DNA of 64,000 nucleotides from Propioniciclava soli (GCF_014858005.1 NZ_JACYOT010000001.1:533656-597655); one strand, 5' to 3'; positions 44,642 to 55,646 are shown, counted from the stretch's first letter. Notes: generated from the letters alone by a model not told the origin. Numbers and translations: made by a program.

Positions 44642-45765
44642 TCACTGCCCCGACGGGTGGGGACTCCTCGGGAGGGTGAGTCTCAGGGTGGCGCCGGCGT
44701 CCTCCCCGTCGCTGGTGGCGGTGAGGCTGCCGCCGTGGGCTTCGGCGAGCGCTTTGGCGATGGTGAGTCCGATGCCGGAGCCGCCCTTGTCGGCCTCCCG
44801 TGCCGCGTCGCCCCGGAAAAAACGTTCGAAGATGTGTGCGAGTTGTTCGGCGGTCATTCCTTGCCCGGTGTCGGTGACGCTGACGGTCACGGCGTCCGGG
44901 GTGGCTGTTGACGTTATGTCGACGCGTCCCCCCGGGGGGGTGTGTCGGAGGGCGTTGGTGAGCAGGTTGCCGAGGATTTGGGCGATCCGTTGGGGGTCGG
45001 CGCGGACCGGCACGTCGTCGACCTCGGCGGTGAGGGTGACGCCTTTGGTGTCGTAGGCGTGCCTGGCCTGCCGCACCGCCGGCTCGACCAGATCGCCGAC
45101 CGGCAGGACGCTGGTCTGGAGTTCGATGCGTCCTTCCTCGGCCCGGGACACCTCGTCGAGGTCGTGGGCGAGCCGAGTGAGGCGTTGGGCCTGTTGCTCG
45201 ACGACAGCCTGGGTGTTGTCGTCCCAGGTGAGGACGCCGTCGGCGATCCCTTCGAGGTGGGCGTTGAGGGTGGCGATGGGGGTGCGCATCTCGTGGGCCA
45301 GATCGGACAGGAGGCGTCGGCGGGTGTTCTCGACATCGCCGAGCCGGTCGGCCATGGTGTTGAACGTGTCGCCGAGGGTGCTCAGTTCGGGGCCTCCGCC
45401 GATGACGCTGACCCGTGCGTCGTACTCCCCGCGGCTGAGCCGGCCGGCCGCCCGGGTGAGGAGTTCGACGGGTTGCCCGATGCGGCGGGTCAAGTACCAG
45501 GAGATCCCGAGCGATGCGGCGAGGGCGACCAGGAGTCCGACGGTGAGGGATATCATGCTGGCGTCGGCGAATGCACGTTCGATGTGGGTGATCTCGGGCG
45601 AGTCGGGCGGGTGTCCAGTGTCGAGGAGGTGGGCGTGGAACAGCGGTGGCCCGATGATGGCGGCGGTCAGGCCGGCGCTGGCCACGATGGCCAGCAGGAC
45701 GATGGCCTGGGCGACGAACAGCCTGGTCCCGAGCCGCCAGGCGCCGACCGCGTGAAGCAGGCGGG

Positions 45766-45769
<4 letters not shown>
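44642..45769 (-). CDS. Two-component sensor histidine kinase of the copper island
   Basis: Membrane kinase of 375 aa. Two transmembrane segments (about residues 14-38 and 75-97) flank a short external loop that should sense the signal, followed by HAMP, the dimerisation/phosphoacceptor box with His in L-A-H-E-M-R-T-P, the N box N-L-L-T-N-A-L-R-H-T and the G box G-S-G-I-G-L. The GTG start overlaps the response regulator stop (GTGA), so the pair is co-translated. Location beside the multicopper oxidase and copper pumps suggests copper sensing (CopS/CusS role), which is an inference. The external loop is short, about 35 residues, with His residues. Confidence 0.88.
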
Positions 45770-46476
<707 letters not shown>

Positions 46477-46537
46477 GTCAGCCAGTATGGCCGCGGCCCG
46501 CTCAGCGCCGGCGGCCGGGTCGGGGTCCGTAGCCCGT

Positions 46538-46553
46538 CTTGATGCGATCTTGA
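46538..46553 (+). promoter_or_regulatory. CTTGA direct-repeat box 2
   Basis: CTTGATGCGATCTTGA, half-sites 11 bp apart, in the divergent gap between the response regulator and the M23 peptidase genes. Confidence 0.65.
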
Positions 46554-46571
46554 GACGATCCCGATCGGACG

Positions 46572-47648
46572 GTGAGAAACCTCGGGATGCTGAATCAAGC
46601 CCGTGTTCGCCCGAGGCCGGCGTGCTGCCTTTGGTCTACAGCCGGGCCTCCTCGTGGAACCGCACGGGGTCTTCCACAACGAGGAGTCAATTCGCGTGAT
46701 ATACCGTGCTGTCCGTGCCGTAGCCATGACCCCCAGCCGATCCGCGGTGAGCGCCCGCCGGGTGCTTTGCCTGGAGCTAGCCCTCGGCGTGCGGCGCCTG
46801 CTGCGCAGCGCCGTCCGACGGTGGGTGCGCTGTTCAGCCTGGGGTTGGCGGCGGCCGTGGTCGCGAGCGTGGGGGTGGTCGGTCTGGGTGCGGCCACCTC
46901 GGTGGCCGCCGTGCCGCGTCCGGATGCCGTGGACGCCCCGGTGCCCGTGGCGGGACTGCGCGGCGTGCAGACCAGCCGCAGCGAGACTCGCGTGACCAGG
47001 CAGGGGGATGCAATGCTGCCGGAAGGCCCAGCGGTGGGCGACGCCCGCGCTGCACGCAAGGCGGTGGCGGAGCGGCAGGCTGAACTGGAAGCCACGGCGG
47101 AGGCGATCGACCGGGAGACGCAGCGGCTCTCCGATGTCGCTGCGCAGCAACGGCAGCTGGCTGCGCGGGAGGCTGAGCGGGAGGCTGAGCGGGAGGCTGA
47201 GCGGGAGGCTGAGCGGGCGAAGGCGGCCGAGGCTGCTTCGAAGGCCTTCGTGTGGCCCACCGCGGGTGGGGTGTCCAGCGGGTTCGGGTACCGCGTCCAC
47301 CCGATCCTGAAGAAGCGCAAGCTGCACAACGGCGCCGACATCGGCGGGGCCTGCGGGCAGCCGATCGTGGCGGTCCGCGCCGGCGTCGTCACACGGGCGG
47401 AGCGATCAGGGTCGAATGGTGGGGCCGGCCACAATGTCCGGATCGACCACGGCCCGGTCGGCGGCGCCGAACTGGAGACGGCCTACCTGCACATGGGCGA
47501 CGTGGCGGTGAAGGTCGGCCAGCGGGTCGAGACCGGGCAACGGTTGGGCACGGTGGGCTCGACGGGTCTGTCGACGGCCTGCCACCTCCATCTCAGCCTC
47601 TACAAGGACGGCGCGGGCAGCGACCCGCTCGCCTACCTCACGAAGTAG
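46572..47648 (+). CDS. M23 family metallopeptidase (start uncertain)
   Basis: Secreted or membrane-anchored peptidoglycan endopeptidase. The catalytic domain is at the C-terminus, with H-N-G-A-D-I (His, Asp zinc ligands) and C-H-L-H-L-S (HxH). A hydrophobic segment precedes a helical stretch containing four 12-bp tandem repeats encoding R-E-A-E. The start is unclear. The given GTG is the longest frame, but the first 80 residues look non-coding; a GTG at 46821 or a start in another frame with a frameshift are alternatives. M23 proteins remodel cell wall; its place in a copper regulon may reflect envelope stress. A CTTGA box lies directly upstream. Confidence 0.7.
   Translation: MRNLGMLNQARVRPRPACCLWSTAGPPRGTARGLPQRGVNSRDIPCCPCRSHDPQPIRGERPPGALPGASPRRAAPAAQRRPTVGALFSLGLAAAVVASVGVVGLGAATSVAAVPRPDAVDAPVPVAGLRGVQTSRSETRVTRQGDAMLPEGPAVGDARAARKAVAERQAELEATAEAIDRETQRLSDVAAQQRQLAAREAEREAEREAEREAERAKAAEAASKAFVWPTAGGVSSGFGYRVHPILKKRKLHNGADIGGACGQPIVAVRAGVVTRAERSGSNGGAGHNVRIDHGPVGGAELETAYLHMGDVAVKVGQRVETGQRLGTVGSTGLSTACHLHLSLYKDGAGSDPLAYLTK
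47165..47212 (+). repeat. Four tandem 12-bp units inside the M23 gene
   Basis: GCGGGAGGCTGA repeated four times without change, encoding a repeating R-E-A-E helix. It is likely length-variable between strains by slippage. Confidence 0.8.
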
Positions 47649-47655
47649 TCGCGAT

Positions 47656-47671
47656 CTTGACCGAACCTGAA
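47656..47671 (+). promoter_or_regulatory. Weak CTTGA box 3
   Basis: CTTGACCGAACCTGAA: one perfect and one degenerate half-site (CTGAA) 11 bp apart, 67 bp upstream of the small membrane protein and multicopper oxidase genes. Confidence 0.35.
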
Positions 47672-47737
47672 CCTGCGCCACACGGCGACTCCACAGCAGG
47701 CGGCCACAGTGGCAGGACGTCAGGAGAGGGGATTGCT

Positions 47738-47977
47738 ATGGGTTGGGGTATGTGGGTCCTCATGCTCGTCGGCATGGCCGGCTTCTGGGCGGTGGTCCTG
47801 ATGGGCATCCGGGCGCTGTTCCTGGCGGGCGGGAACACGCCGGCGCAGGGATTCCGCGACGTACCCGAGAACGACGCCACCGCCGGGCGCTCGCAGCCTC
47901 GGGCTTTGGCCGAGCCGCCGGCCCGGACCGACTCCTCCTCAACGTCTCGAATAGCACCCATCGAAAGGCACCCATGA
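47738..47977 (+). CDS. Small one-helix membrane protein, 79 aa
   Basis: Starts with a Met/Trp/Gly-rich transmembrane segment (residues 1-28, M-G-W-G-M-W-V-L-M-L) and continues as a polar, probably disordered tail. The ATG has GGAGAGGGG upstream. It overlaps the multicopper oxidase gene by 4 bp (ATGA). Its N-terminus resembles that of the SHOCT protein at the right end of the island (G-W-G-M-W), but no SHOCT tail is present, so it may be a shortened relative. Function unknown; coupling suggests a helper role for the oxidase. Confidence 0.65.
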   Translation: MGWGMWVLMLVGMAGFWAVVLMGIRALFLAGGNTPAQGFRDVPENDATAGRSQPRALAEPPARTDSSSTSRIAPIERHP

Positions 47978-49479
47978 CTGGCATGTCCCGACGCACGCTC
48001 CTGCTCGGCGGACTCGGCCTCGGCGCCGCCGCCCTGACGGGCTGCACCTCCGCGCCGGCCGCCGGCCCCGTCCCCTCCGCGTCTGGCCCGATGCCGACGC
48101 TCCCGCCGGCCACCCCGAGACCCGGGCAACGGATCGTCGAGCAGGTCTTGACCGCCAAGCCTGTGACCCTCGACCTCGGCGGACCCACCGTCCCTACCTG
48201 GGCCTACGGCGACACCGCGCCCGGTCCGCTCGTGAGGGCTGCCGCGGGTGACTTCCTCCGGATACGTCTTGACAACCAGTTGCCCGCGGACACGACCATC
48301 CACTGGCACGGGATCCGGCTGCACAACAAGGCGGACGGGGTGCCCGGCATGACGCAGGACCCGGTCCCGGCCGGCGGGTCGTTCACCTACGAGTTCACCG
48401 CGCCGGATCCCGGCACGTACTTCTTCCACCCGCACGTCGGCGTCCAACTCGACCGTGGCCTGTACGCCCCCCTGATCGTCGACGACCCGAACGAGCCGGG
48501 AGCCTACGACGCCGAGTGGGTGGTCGTGCTGGACGACTGGGTCGACGGCACCGGCCGCACCCCCGACGACGTCCTCGCGAAGCTGATCGCCGACGGCGGC
48601 CCTGCCCCCAGCGGCGGCATGGGCGGCATGGGTGGGATGGGGGGCATGGACCACGGCGGTCACGGTGGCGGCAACGCTCCGCAACCGTGGGGGGATGCCG
48701 GCGACGTCACCTACCCCTACTTCCTGATCAACGGACGCGTCCCCACCGCACCCGACACGTTCGAGGCCAAGCCGGGCCAGCGCGTCAGGATCCGGCTGAT
48801 CAATGCGGCGTCCGACACGATCTTCACCGTGGCCCTCGGCGGCCACCGACTGACGGTGACCCACGGCGACGGCTTCCCCGTGGAACCGCAGGAGGTCGAC
48901 GCCCTCTACCTCGGCATGGGCGAGCGCTACGACGCCCTCGTCACCCTCGACGACGGCGTGTTCCCCCTGGTGGCTCGTCCGTTCGGCAAGACCGAGGGCG
49001 GCCAGGGCTTGGCCCTGGTCAGGACCGGTTCGGGTCAGGCCCCCGGCCCCGACGTGTCGCCCGCCGAACTGGCCGGGCGCATCCTGCTGGCCACCGACCT
49101 GCGTCCCCACGAGTCGGTGAGGCTGCCTTCACGATCGCCGGACGCCACCGCGCACATGTCGTTGGAGGGGTCGATGAGCCCGTACCGGTGGGGCATCAAC
49201 GGGGCCCCGTTCGGGCAGAACCAGCCGCTCACCGTGCGTGAGGGGCAACGGCTGCGGCTCAACGTGATGAACATGACGATGATGACCCACCCCCTGCATC
49301 TGCACGGGCACACGTTCGCGCTGCCGACAGGGCTACGGAAGGACACGGTGCTGTTGGCGCCGATGCAGTCGATGGCGCTCGAGCTGGACGCCGACAACGT
49401 CGGTGACTGGATGGTCCACTGCCACAACATCTACCACGCCGAGGCCGGGATGATGATCGGCCTGCTCTACCGCGGCTGA
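47974..49479 (+). CDS. Multicopper oxidase, exported lipoprotein-type
   Basis: Periplasm-side copper oxidase of the CueO/CopA type, 501 aa, oxidising Cu(I) to less toxic Cu(II). It has S-R-R-T-L-L followed by a lipobox (L-T-G-C) at residues 5-25, so Tat export and lipidation are likely. Copper ligands are visible in all four motifs: HWHG near residue 110, HPHVG near 153, H-P-L-H-L-H-G-H near 433 and H-C-H-N-I-Y-H-A-E-A-G-M-M near 480. A Gly/Met/His-rich loop (G-G-M repeats, near residue 215) resembles the Met-rich copper-binding insert of CueO. It is preceded by GAAAGG. Confidence 0.93.
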   Translation: MTGMSRRTLLLGGLGLGAAALTGCTSAPAAGPVPSASGPMPTLPPATPRPGQRIVEQVLTAKPVTLDLGGPTVPTWAYGDTAPGPLVRAAAGDFLRIRLDNQLPADTTIHWHGIRLHNKADGVPGMTQDPVPAGGSFTYEFTAPDPGTYFFHPHVGVQLDRGLYAPLIVDDPNEPGAYDAEWVVVLDDWVDGTGRTPDDVLAKLIADGGPAPSGGMGGMGGMGGMDHGGHGGGNAPQPWGDAGDVTYPYFLINGRVPTAPDTFEAKPGQRVRIRLINAASDTIFTVALGGHRLTVTHGDGFPVEPQEVDALYLGMGERYDALVTLDDGVFPLVARPFGKTEGGQGLALVRTGSGQAPGPDVSPAELAGRILLATDLRPHESVRLPSRSPDATAHMSLEGSMSPYRWGINGAPFGQNQPLTVREGQRLRLNVMNMTMMTHPLHLHGHTFALPTGLRKDTVLLAPMQSMALELDADNVGDWMVHCHNIYHAEAGMMIGLLYRG

Positions 49480-49487
49480 GCGGGAAC

Positions 49488-49503
49488 GTTGACGCGACCT
49501 TGA
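49488..49503 (+). promoter_or_regulatory. CTTGA direct-repeat box 4
   Basis: GTTGACGCGACCTTGA, half-sites 11 bp apart, directly after the oxidase stop and 81 bp before the next gene. Confidence 0.6.
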
Positions 49504-49583
49504 CGGTTCCCACAACCAGACCCGACCTTCGTCGACCAGCCTCGTTGGGGTAACGATCCGACCGACGTCAAGGAGTCCCTGCC

Positions 49584-49901
49584 ATGAATCACGACCACAC
49601 CGACCACCGCACCGCCCCGCCGGCCGGCAGCGACCCGTACGACCGGTTCGCCGCCGACCCGTTCGCGCCGACCACCCCGGCACCGCCCGTTGGGCAGCAG
49701 GCCCCCACGGCCCAGCCCGTGCGGCACCGGTGGTGGATGCACCTGCTGATGTGCGCCCCGATGCTGGCTGTCGTCGGATTCCTCGTCGCCACCGGGGCGG
49801 CGGGCGGCGGCGTCATCGGCTACGCCCTGCTGTGCATGGCGATGATGGGCGCGATGATGCTGTTCATGAACCAGGGCTCCGCTGGCGGCCACAAGCATTG
49901 A
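49584..49901 (+). CDS. Small His- and Met-rich membrane protein, 105 aa
   Basis: The N-terminal 45 residues are polar, starting with H-D-H-T-D-H-R. One or two transmembrane helices (about residues 50-95) are very rich in methionine (L-L-M-C-A-P-M-L, C-M-A-M-M-G-A-M-M-L-F-M), and the end is H-K-H. Methionines in the membrane plus terminal histidines suggest copper handling. The ATG follows AAGGAG. It has its own CTTGA box and is followed by a strong hairpin before the next P-type ATPase. Family not recognised; membrane copper chaperone is an inference. Confidence 0.7.
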   Translation: MNHDHTDHRTAPPAGSDPYDRFAADPFAPTTPAPPVGQQAPTAQPVRHRWWMHLLMCAPMLAVVGFLVATGAAGGGVIGYALLCMAMMGAMMLFMNQGSAGGHKH

Positions 49902-49921
49902 CCCCGACACCCCCACGAACC

Positions 49922-49963
49922 CCATCGCCGAGCCACCCCGATCCCCGAGTGGCTCGGCGATGG
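49922..49963 (+). terminator. Perfect 15-bp hairpin between two copper genes
   Basis: CCATCGCCGAGCCAC (49922-49936) pairs perfectly with GTGGCTCGGCGATGG (49949-49963), loop 12 nt, no T tract. It lies between the 105-aa gene and the P-type ATPase gene and may attenuate or terminate. Confidence 0.6.
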
Positions 49964-49989
49964 CCCGTCCGCCCTGACAGGAGAATGTG

Positions 49990-52434
49990 ATGAACCTGAA
50001 CTCCACCGCCGAGTCGGTCGTGCTGCACGTGGGTGGCCTGCACTGGGCCACCACCGCCCACGGCGTCGAACAGACCCTCCTGACCCGGCCAGGCGTGCTG
50101 GCGGTCGACGCGAACGCGATCTCGCAGACGGCGACCGTCACGTTCGACCCGACGCGGACCGACGTCGCCGAACTTCAGGGCTGGGTGCGCGAGTGTGGCT
50201 ACCACTGTGCCGGCGAGTCACAGCCCACCCACGTGTGCGTTCCCCGCATCGAACCGGCAGGTCATCCCGGCGGGCACGCAGCCCCGGACGCCCACGCGCG
50301 GCACGGCGGCCCCGGAACCACGGTGCCGCACGGTCATGGGGGGCACGACCAGGCGGCGAGCCACGCCGCGGGGGTGGTGATCTCGCCGCATGACGCGATG
50401 GGTCATGGCGGTCATGGGGGGATGTCGATGGACGCCATGGTCGCCGACATGCGCAACCGGTTCCTGGTCGCGGCGGTGCTGTCGGTGCCGATCACGTTGT
50501 TCTCCCCGATGGGACGCGACATGCTCGGCTTCGGGCTGCCGGCGCCGTTCGGGTTGCGGGACGAGGTGTTCGCCCTGGTGTTGTCGCTGCCGGTGGTGTT
50601 CTACGCGGGCTGGATCTTCTTCGACGGGGCTTTCCGCGCCCTGCGGAACCGGACGCTGGACATGATGGTGCTGGTCGCGATCGCGATCGGCGCCGGGTGG
50701 CTGTACAGCCTGTACGTCACGCTCACCGGTGGTGGCGAGGTGTTCTTCGAGGCGGCCGCGGTGCTGACCACGTTCGTCTTGTTGGGGCACTGGTTCGAGA
50801 TGCGGGCCCGCGGCGGCGCGAACGACGCCATCCGGGCGTTGCTGGACCTGGCGCCGCCGATGGCGACGGTGATTCGTGACGGGGTCGAGGCCGACGTGCC
50901 CACCAGCGAGGTGCTGGTCGGCGACCTGGTGCTGGTCCGTCCCGGCGCGAAGGTGCCCGTCGACGGCGTCGTCCGGGAGGGCCGTTCCGAGGTGGACGAG
51001 TCGATGGTGACCGGGGAGTCCTTGCCGGTCGACAAGACGGTCGGTTCAGCGGTGGTGGGGGCGTCGATCAACACCACGGGGACGCTGCGGGTGGAGGCCA
51101 CCAAGGTGGGCGCGGACAGCGCCCTGGCGCAGATCGTCGCGCTGGTGCAGCAGGCGCAGAACTCGAAGGCCCCCGGCCAGCGGCTCGCGGACCGGGCGGC
51201 GTTCTGGCTGGTGCTGGTGGCCATCATCGGAGGAGGGCTCACGTTCGGGGCCTGGCTGCTGGCCGGCGCGTCGGTCCAGACGGCGATGCTGTTCGCGATC
51301 ACGGTGGTGGTCATCACCTGCCCCGACGCCCTCGGACTGGCGACGCCGACCGCGATCATGGTCGGCACCGGTCTGGGCGCCAAGCGAGGAGTGTTGTTCA
51401 AGAACGCCACCGCCCTGGAGACCTCCGCGAAGGTCAACACGGTGGTGATGGACAAGACCGGCACGCTCACCCGCGGCGAACCCGAGGTGACCCAGGTCAT
51501 CGCCGTCGGGGGCGACCCCCACCTCGACCTGGTCGCGGCGGTGGAGCGCGAATCCGAACACCCGCTCGCGGCCGCCGTGGTCACCCATGCCGACGCCCTC
51601 GGCGTCGCGACCCGTAAGGCTGCCGAGTTTCGCAACGTGCCCGGCCACGGGGCCACCGCCGTCGTCGACGGACTGGACGTTGCGGTCGGAAACCGGCGGC
51701 TCATGGAGTCCCTCGGTGTCGACCTGTCGGCGGCGGGGCCGATCCGCGAGCGGGTCGCCGCCCAGGGCCAGACCGCCGTGTTCGGAGCGGTGGACGGCCG
51801 CATCGTGGCGGTCATCGGGTTGGCGGACGCCCCCCGCGAGACCTCCGCCCGGGCGGTCGCGGCGTTGCACGACCAGGGCGTGCAGGTCGTGATGCTGACC
51901 GGGGACAATCAGGCGACCGCACAGCGGATCGCCGCCCAGCTGGGGATCGACACGGTGATCGCGGACGTGCTGCCCGGCGACAAGGCCGCCCATGTGGCCG
52001 ATCTACAACGCCAGGGGCGGGTGGTGGCGATGGTCGGTGATGGTGTCAACGACGCCCCTGCTCTGGCCCAGGCTGACGTGGGGGTCGCGATCGGGGCGGG
52101 CACCGATGTGGCGATCGAGACGGCCGACCTGGTCCTCATGCGGTCGGACCCCCTCGACGTGCCGACCGCCCTGACCATCGGCCGTGGCACGCTGCGGAAG
52201 ATGCGGCAGAACCTGGGCTGGGCGGTCGGTTACAACGTGGTCGCCCTGCCGATCGCGGCCGGCGTGTTTGCCGGCGTCGGGCTGACCCTACGGCCAGAGA
52301 TCGCTGCGCTGTCGATGTCCGGTTCCAGCCTGATCGTCGCTGTCAACGCCCTGCTGCTGAAGCGGTTGCGGCTTCCTGACGAGCACCACCGCCGACCAGG
52401 CACCCCGGCCGCGCAGGCTGCGTCGGGATCTTGA
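49990..52434 (+). CDS. Copper-type P1B ATPase with CPD motif and degenerate HMA domain
   Basis: Metal efflux ATPase of 814 aa, CopB-like in layout. The N-terminal 75 residues have an HMA fold sequence, but the usual CxxC is missing (G-G-L-H-W-A-T). A His/Gly-rich linker (about residues 78-150) follows. The fourth-channel motif is Cys-Pro-Asp ([13 protein letters not shown]), not CPC or CPH. DKTGTLT, T-G-E-S-L-P-V and [10 protein letters not shown] are intact, so it should be active. CPD variants exist in actinobacterial pumps; the metal is probably copper from context. ATG preceded by ACAGGAGA; a GTG one codon upstream is possible. Confidence 0.9.
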   Translation: MNLNSTAESVVLHVGGLHWATTAHGVEQTLLTRPGVLAVDANAISQTATVTFDPTRTDVAELQGWVRECGYHCAGESQPTHVCVPRIEPAGHPGGHAAPDAHARHGGPGTTVPHGHGGHDQAASHAAGVVISPHDAMGHGGHGGMSMDAMVADMRNRFLVAAVLSVPITLFSPMGRDMLGFGLPAPFGLRDEVFALVLSLPVVFYAGWIFFDGAFRALRNRTLDMMVLVAIAIGAGWLYSLYVTLTGGGEVFFEAAAVLTTFVLLGHWFEMRARGGANDAIRALLDLAPPMATVIRDGVEADVPTSEVLVGDLVLVRPGAKVPVDGVVREGRSEVDESMVTGESLPVDKTVGSAVVGASINTTGTLRVEATKVGADSALAQIVALVQQAQNSKAPGQRLADRAAFWLVLVAIIGGGLTFGAWLLAGASVQTAMLFAITVVVITCPDALGLATPTAIMVGTGLGAKRGVLFKNATALETSAKVNTVVMDKTGTLTRGEPEVTQVIAVGGDPHLDLVAAVERESEHPLAAAVVTHADALGVATRKAAEFRNVPGHGATAVVDGLDVAVGNRRLMESLGVDLSAAGPIRERVAAQGQTAVFGAVDGRIVAVIGLADAPRETSARAVAALHDQGVQVVMLTGDNQATAQRIAAQLGIDTVIADVLPGDKAAHVADLQRQGRVVAMVGDGVNDAPALAQADVGVAIGAGTDVAIETADLVLMRSDPLDVPTALTIGRGTLRKMRQNLGWAVGYNVVALPIAAGVFAGVGLTLRPEIAALSMSGSSLIVAVNALLLKRLRLPDEHHRRPGTPAAQAASGS

Positions 52435-52445
52435 CGCGACCTTGA
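52430..52445 (+). promoter_or_regulatory. CTTGA direct-repeat box 5
   Basis: CTTGACGCGACCTTGA, half-sites 11 bp apart, overlapping the stop of the upstream ATPase gene. A CsoR-type operator follows 54 bp downstream. Confidence 0.65.
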
Positions 52446-52498
52446 TCCGATCCTGCCGATCCGGACACGAGACCCACCTAACCTGACACCAGAAGCGG

Positions 52499-52513
52499 TA
52501 CCCCTGGGGGGTA
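52499..52513. promoter_or_regulatory. CsoR-type operator
   Basis: TACCCC-TGG-GGGGTA (52499-52513), a C-run/G-run dyad typical of CsoR copper repressor sites, 25 bp upstream of the copper ATPase gene. A CsoR protein is encoded at the end of the same operon, so the operon is probably derepressed by Cu(I). Confidence 0.7.
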
Positions 52514-52537
52514 TCAGGACAGGGTGAGGTGGTTGTG

Positions 52538-55309
52538 ATGAGTTGGCTCGTCATCGGCGGCGCGGTGGTGGTTACCGGGTTGTTGTGGTGGTTCTTCTTC
52601 GGTCCGAAGCGGGCCGGACAGGTGAGCCTGGAGGACGGCGTCCAGGTGGTGCGGGTCACCGTGGACGGTGGCTACAGCCCGGACGTGATCGAGGGCGTCC
52701 GCCCGGGCGTACCGGTCAGGCTCCTGTTCGACCGGCAGGAGAGCGGTGAGTGCACCTCGCGGGTGGTCATGCCCGACTTCAAGGTCAACGCAGCGCTGCC
52801 GGCGTTCCGGACCACGGCGGTCGAGTTCCTTCCCACCGAAACGGGGGAGTACCGCTTTGCGTGCGGGATGAACATGGTGTCCGGGGTGGTCCGGGTCAGC
52901 GGGAGCCCCCCGGCCGATACTCAAGGCGGCGGCACCGTGGTGGAGCAGGCCTCCCGGCCGGTGGACGGAACGACCGCGGCCGGCGGCACCGCCCCCGACG
53001 CGGAGTCGGAGGAGGCTGAGCGTGCCGCCGAGATCCGCGACTTGACCCGCCGCCTGCTGGTGGGTGCGGTGCTGTCGGCGCCGGTGCTGGTCGCGGTGAT
53101 GGCGGTGGAGTTGTTCCAGGCGCTGTGGGTTCCCGAGTTCCTGATGAACCCGTGGCTACAGCTGGCGTTGATCGCTCCGGTGATGTTCTATACCGGCTGG
53201 CCGATCCACCGGACCGGCTGGAAGGCGCTGTCGCACCGGACCGCCGACATGAACTCGCTGATCACCTTGGGCACGTTTGCCGCCTTCGGCTACAGCCTGG
53301 TGGTCACGTTCCTGCCCTGGCTGCTGCCCGACGCGCTGCGGCATGTGTACTACGAGGCCGTCGGGGTGATCATCACCCTTATCCTGCTCGGGCGGCTGCT
53401 CGAGACGAAAGCGAAGGCCGGCACCGGTGAGGCAATCCGCGCTCTGATCGGGCTGCAGCCCCGCACCGCCCGGGTTGAGCGCGACGGTGCCGAACTCGAG
53501 GTCGGCGTTGATGAGGTGCGGGTCGGAGACATCGTGCTGATCCGGCCCGGGGAGAAGCTCCCGGTCGACGGCGAGGTGACCAGCGGCTCCTCCTCGATCG
53601 ATGAGTCGATGGTGACCGGCGAATCCATGCCGGTGACCAAGTCCGTCGGGGACACCGTGATCGGCGCCACCATCAACACCACCGGCGCCCTGCGCTACCG
53701 CGCCACCAAGGTCGGCGCCGACACGCTGCTGGCCCAGATCATCAGGCTGGTCCGCGAAGCCCAGGGCTCCAAGGCGCCCATCCAGCGGCTCGCCGACCAG
53801 GTGTCCAGCTACTTCGTGCCCGCGGTGATCGTGATCGCGGTGTGGACCTTCGTCGCCTGGGTGCTCGTCGGCCCGCCGCCGGTGTTCATCTTCGCGCTCG
53901 TCGCCGCCGTGTCGGTGCTGATCATCGCCTGCCCCTGCGCCCTAGGGCTCGCCACTCCCATGTCGATCACCGTCGGCACCGGCAAGGGCGCCTCGCACGG
54001 CATCCTGATCCGCTCCGCCGAAGCGCTCGAGACCGCCCACAAGTTGCAGACGATCATCCTCGACAAGACCGGCACCCTGACCCGCGGCGTCCCGGCCCTC
54101 ACCGACGTCATCCCCGTGACCGACGGCGGTGAGGACCGCCTCCTGGCCGCTGTCGCCGGGGTCGAGCGCGCCTCCGAGCACCCGCTGGCGGCCGCGATCG
54201 TGGCCGGGGCGACCGAGCGCGGGCTCGCTGTGCCCGAGGTCGACGGGTTCGAGTCCGTCACCGGCCAAGGGGTGATGGCGCGGGTCGACGGGCGGCCCGT
54301 GCTGGTCGGCAATCGCCGGCTGCTGGACGCGTTCGGGGTGGACGCGGCCGTCCTGCTCGCCGCCCACGACCGGCTGGCCGCCGAAGGCAAGACCGCGATG
54401 CTGGTCGCGGTCGACGGACACCCCGCCGGCGTTGTGGCCGTGGCCGACACCCTCAAGGAAGGCGCCCCGGCGGCGGTCGCAGCCCTCCAGGCCCGCGGCA
54501 TCGAGGTCGTGATGATGACCGGCGACAACCGGCACACCGCCGCCGCGATCGCCCGCCAGGTCGGCATCACCCGCGTCGTCGCCGAGGTCATGCCCGACCA
54601 CAAGGCCGCCGAGGTCCGGCGCCTGCAAGCCGACGGCAAGGTGGTCGGCATGGTCGGCGACGGCATCAACGACGCCCCCGCCCTCGCCCAGGCCGACGTC
54701 GGGTCGGCGATCGGGACCGGCACCGACGTCGCGATCGAGTCCTCCGACATCACGTTGGTCTCGGGGGCACTGGTGGGCATAGTGACCGCCGTCGACCTGT
54801 CCCGGGCCACCATGCGCAACATCAAGCAGAACCTGGTGTTCGCGTTCCTGTACAACATCCTGGGCATCCCGATCGCCGCCGGCGTGCTCTATCCGGCGTT
54901 CGGGATCACCCTCAGCCCGATCATCGCCGCCGCCGCGATGGCCATGTCGTCGCTGTCGGTGGTCGCCAACGCCAACCGGCTCCGCCGGTTCACCCCCCGT
55001 CCACTGGCTGCCACCACCCAGGTGGCCGGCGTCGACCCGCTCGTCGAGGTGGGCGGCAGCGTCGAAGCCTCACACCACACCCAACGAAAGGAAACCACCA
55101 TGTTCGGCCTGTTCGGCAAGAAGAAGGACACCACCACCGCCAAGGTCGTCGACCCGGTCTGCGGCATGAAGATTGATCCGACCGACGCGGCCGCCACCCG
55201 CGACCACGACGGCACCACGATCTACTTCTGCTCCAAGGGCTGCGCCGAAACCTTCGACGCGGACCCGCACCGTTACGCGCATGGACCCTCCGGCGCCGGC
55301 CACCACTGA
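52538..55309 (+). CDS. copA: Copper-exporting P1B ATPase with N-terminal cupredoxin-like and C-terminal YHS domains
   Basis: Cu(I) efflux ATPase of 923 aa in three parts. Residues about 1-25 are a membrane anchor, and 30-120 are cupredoxin-like ([29 protein letters not shown]), a probable copper-binding domain outside the core. The ATPase core has CPC near residue 465, D509 in DKTGTLT and [10 protein letters not shown]. Residues about 855-923 are a YHS metal-binding domain (D-P-V-C-G-M, Y-F-C-S-K-G-C). M855 (55100) is preceded by AAAGGA at suitable spacing, so the YHS part may also be made separately. ATG at 52538 preferred over a GTG three codons earlier. Confidence 0.92.
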   Translation: MSWLVIGGAVVVTGLLWWFFFGPKRAGQVSLEDGVQVVRVTVDGGYSPDVIEGVRPGVPVRLLFDRQESGECTSRVVMPDFKVNAALPAFRTTAVEFLPTETGEYRFACGMNMVSGVVRVSGSPPADTQGGGTVVEQASRPVDGTTAAGGTAPDAESEEAERAAEIRDLTRRLLVGAVLSAPVLVAVMAVELFQALWVPEFLMNPWLQLALIAPVMFYTGWPIHRTGWKALSHRTADMNSLITLGTFAAFGYSLVVTFLPWLLPDALRHVYYEAVGVIITLILLGRLLETKAKAGTGEAIRALIGLQPRTARVERDGAELEVGVDEVRVGDIVLIRPGEKLPVDGEVTSGSSSIDESMVTGESMPVTKSVGDTVIGATINTTGALRYRATKVGADTLLAQIIRLVREAQGSKAPIQRLADQVSSYFVPAVIVIAVWTFVAWVLVGPPPVFIFALVAAVSVLIIACPCALGLATPMSITVGTGKGASHGILIRSAEALETAHKLQTIILDKTGTLTRGVPALTDVIPVTDGGEDRLLAAVAGVERASEHPLAAAIVAGATERGLAVPEVDGFESVTGQGVMARVDGRPVLVGNRRLLDAFGVDAAVLLAAHDRLAAEGKTAMLVAVDGHPAGVVAVADTLKEGAPAAVAALQARGIEVVMMTGDNRHTAAAIARQVGITRVVAEVMPDHKAAEVRRLQADGKVVGMVGDGINDAPALAQADVGSAIGTGTDVAIESSDITLVSGALVGIVTAVDLSRATMRNIKQNLVFAFLYNILGIPIAAGVLYPAFGITLSPIIAAAAMAMSSLSVVANANRLRRFTPRPLAATTQVAGVDPLVEVGGSVEASHHTQRKETTMFGLFGKKKDTTTAKVVDPVCGMKIDPTDAAATRDHDGTTIYFCSKGCAETFDADPHRYAHGPSGAGHH

Positions 55310-55625
55310 CCCGGGCGCTTCAGCCCCTGCAGCCCACGGGAGTGCGTCGGCCTCACGGACCCGACGTGCCCTGCTGGGCCGGCTGCGGCGCATCGAGGGG
55401 CAGGTCCGCGGGATCGCCCGGATGGTCGACGGCGACGCCGACTGCATCGAGATCCTCACCCAGGTGGCTGCTGTCACCCACGCCCTCGAAGCCGCAGCCT
55501 TGGTGCTGGTCGACGAACACCTCCGCGACTGCCTGCAACGGGGGGCAGCCACCACCCTGGCCGACGAGCAGGCCGAACAGGTGCAGCAGGCCCTCCGGGC
55601 CATCGGGCGGCTGCTGCGCACCTGA
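55281..55625 (+). CDS. csoR: Copper-sensing repressor CsoR
   Basis: Helical CsoR/RcnR-family repressor of 114 aa. The Cys-His-Cys copper site is in place: D-A-D-C near residue 56, T-H-A-L near 69 and R-D-C-L near 87. The family [11 protein letters not shown] motif is also present. A disordered Ala/Pro N-terminal extension of about 25 residues precedes the core. It overlaps the end of the ATPase gene by 29 bp and should autoregulate through the operator at 52499-52513. A strong terminator follows. Confidence 0.92.
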   Translation: MDPPAPATTDPGASAPAAHGSASASRTRRALLGRLRRIEGQVRGIARMVDGDADCIEILTQVAAVTHALEAAALVLVDEHLRDCLQRGAATTLADEQAEQVQQALRAIGRLLRT

Positions 55626-55646
55626 AGCAGTCCTGCGTGTGAAGAG

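Noticed and set aside
47252..47737. In-frame extension upstream of the 79-aa membrane protein
   Set aside because: It is the shadow of the M23 peptidase gene; a clear ribosome binding site and membrane start exist at 47738.
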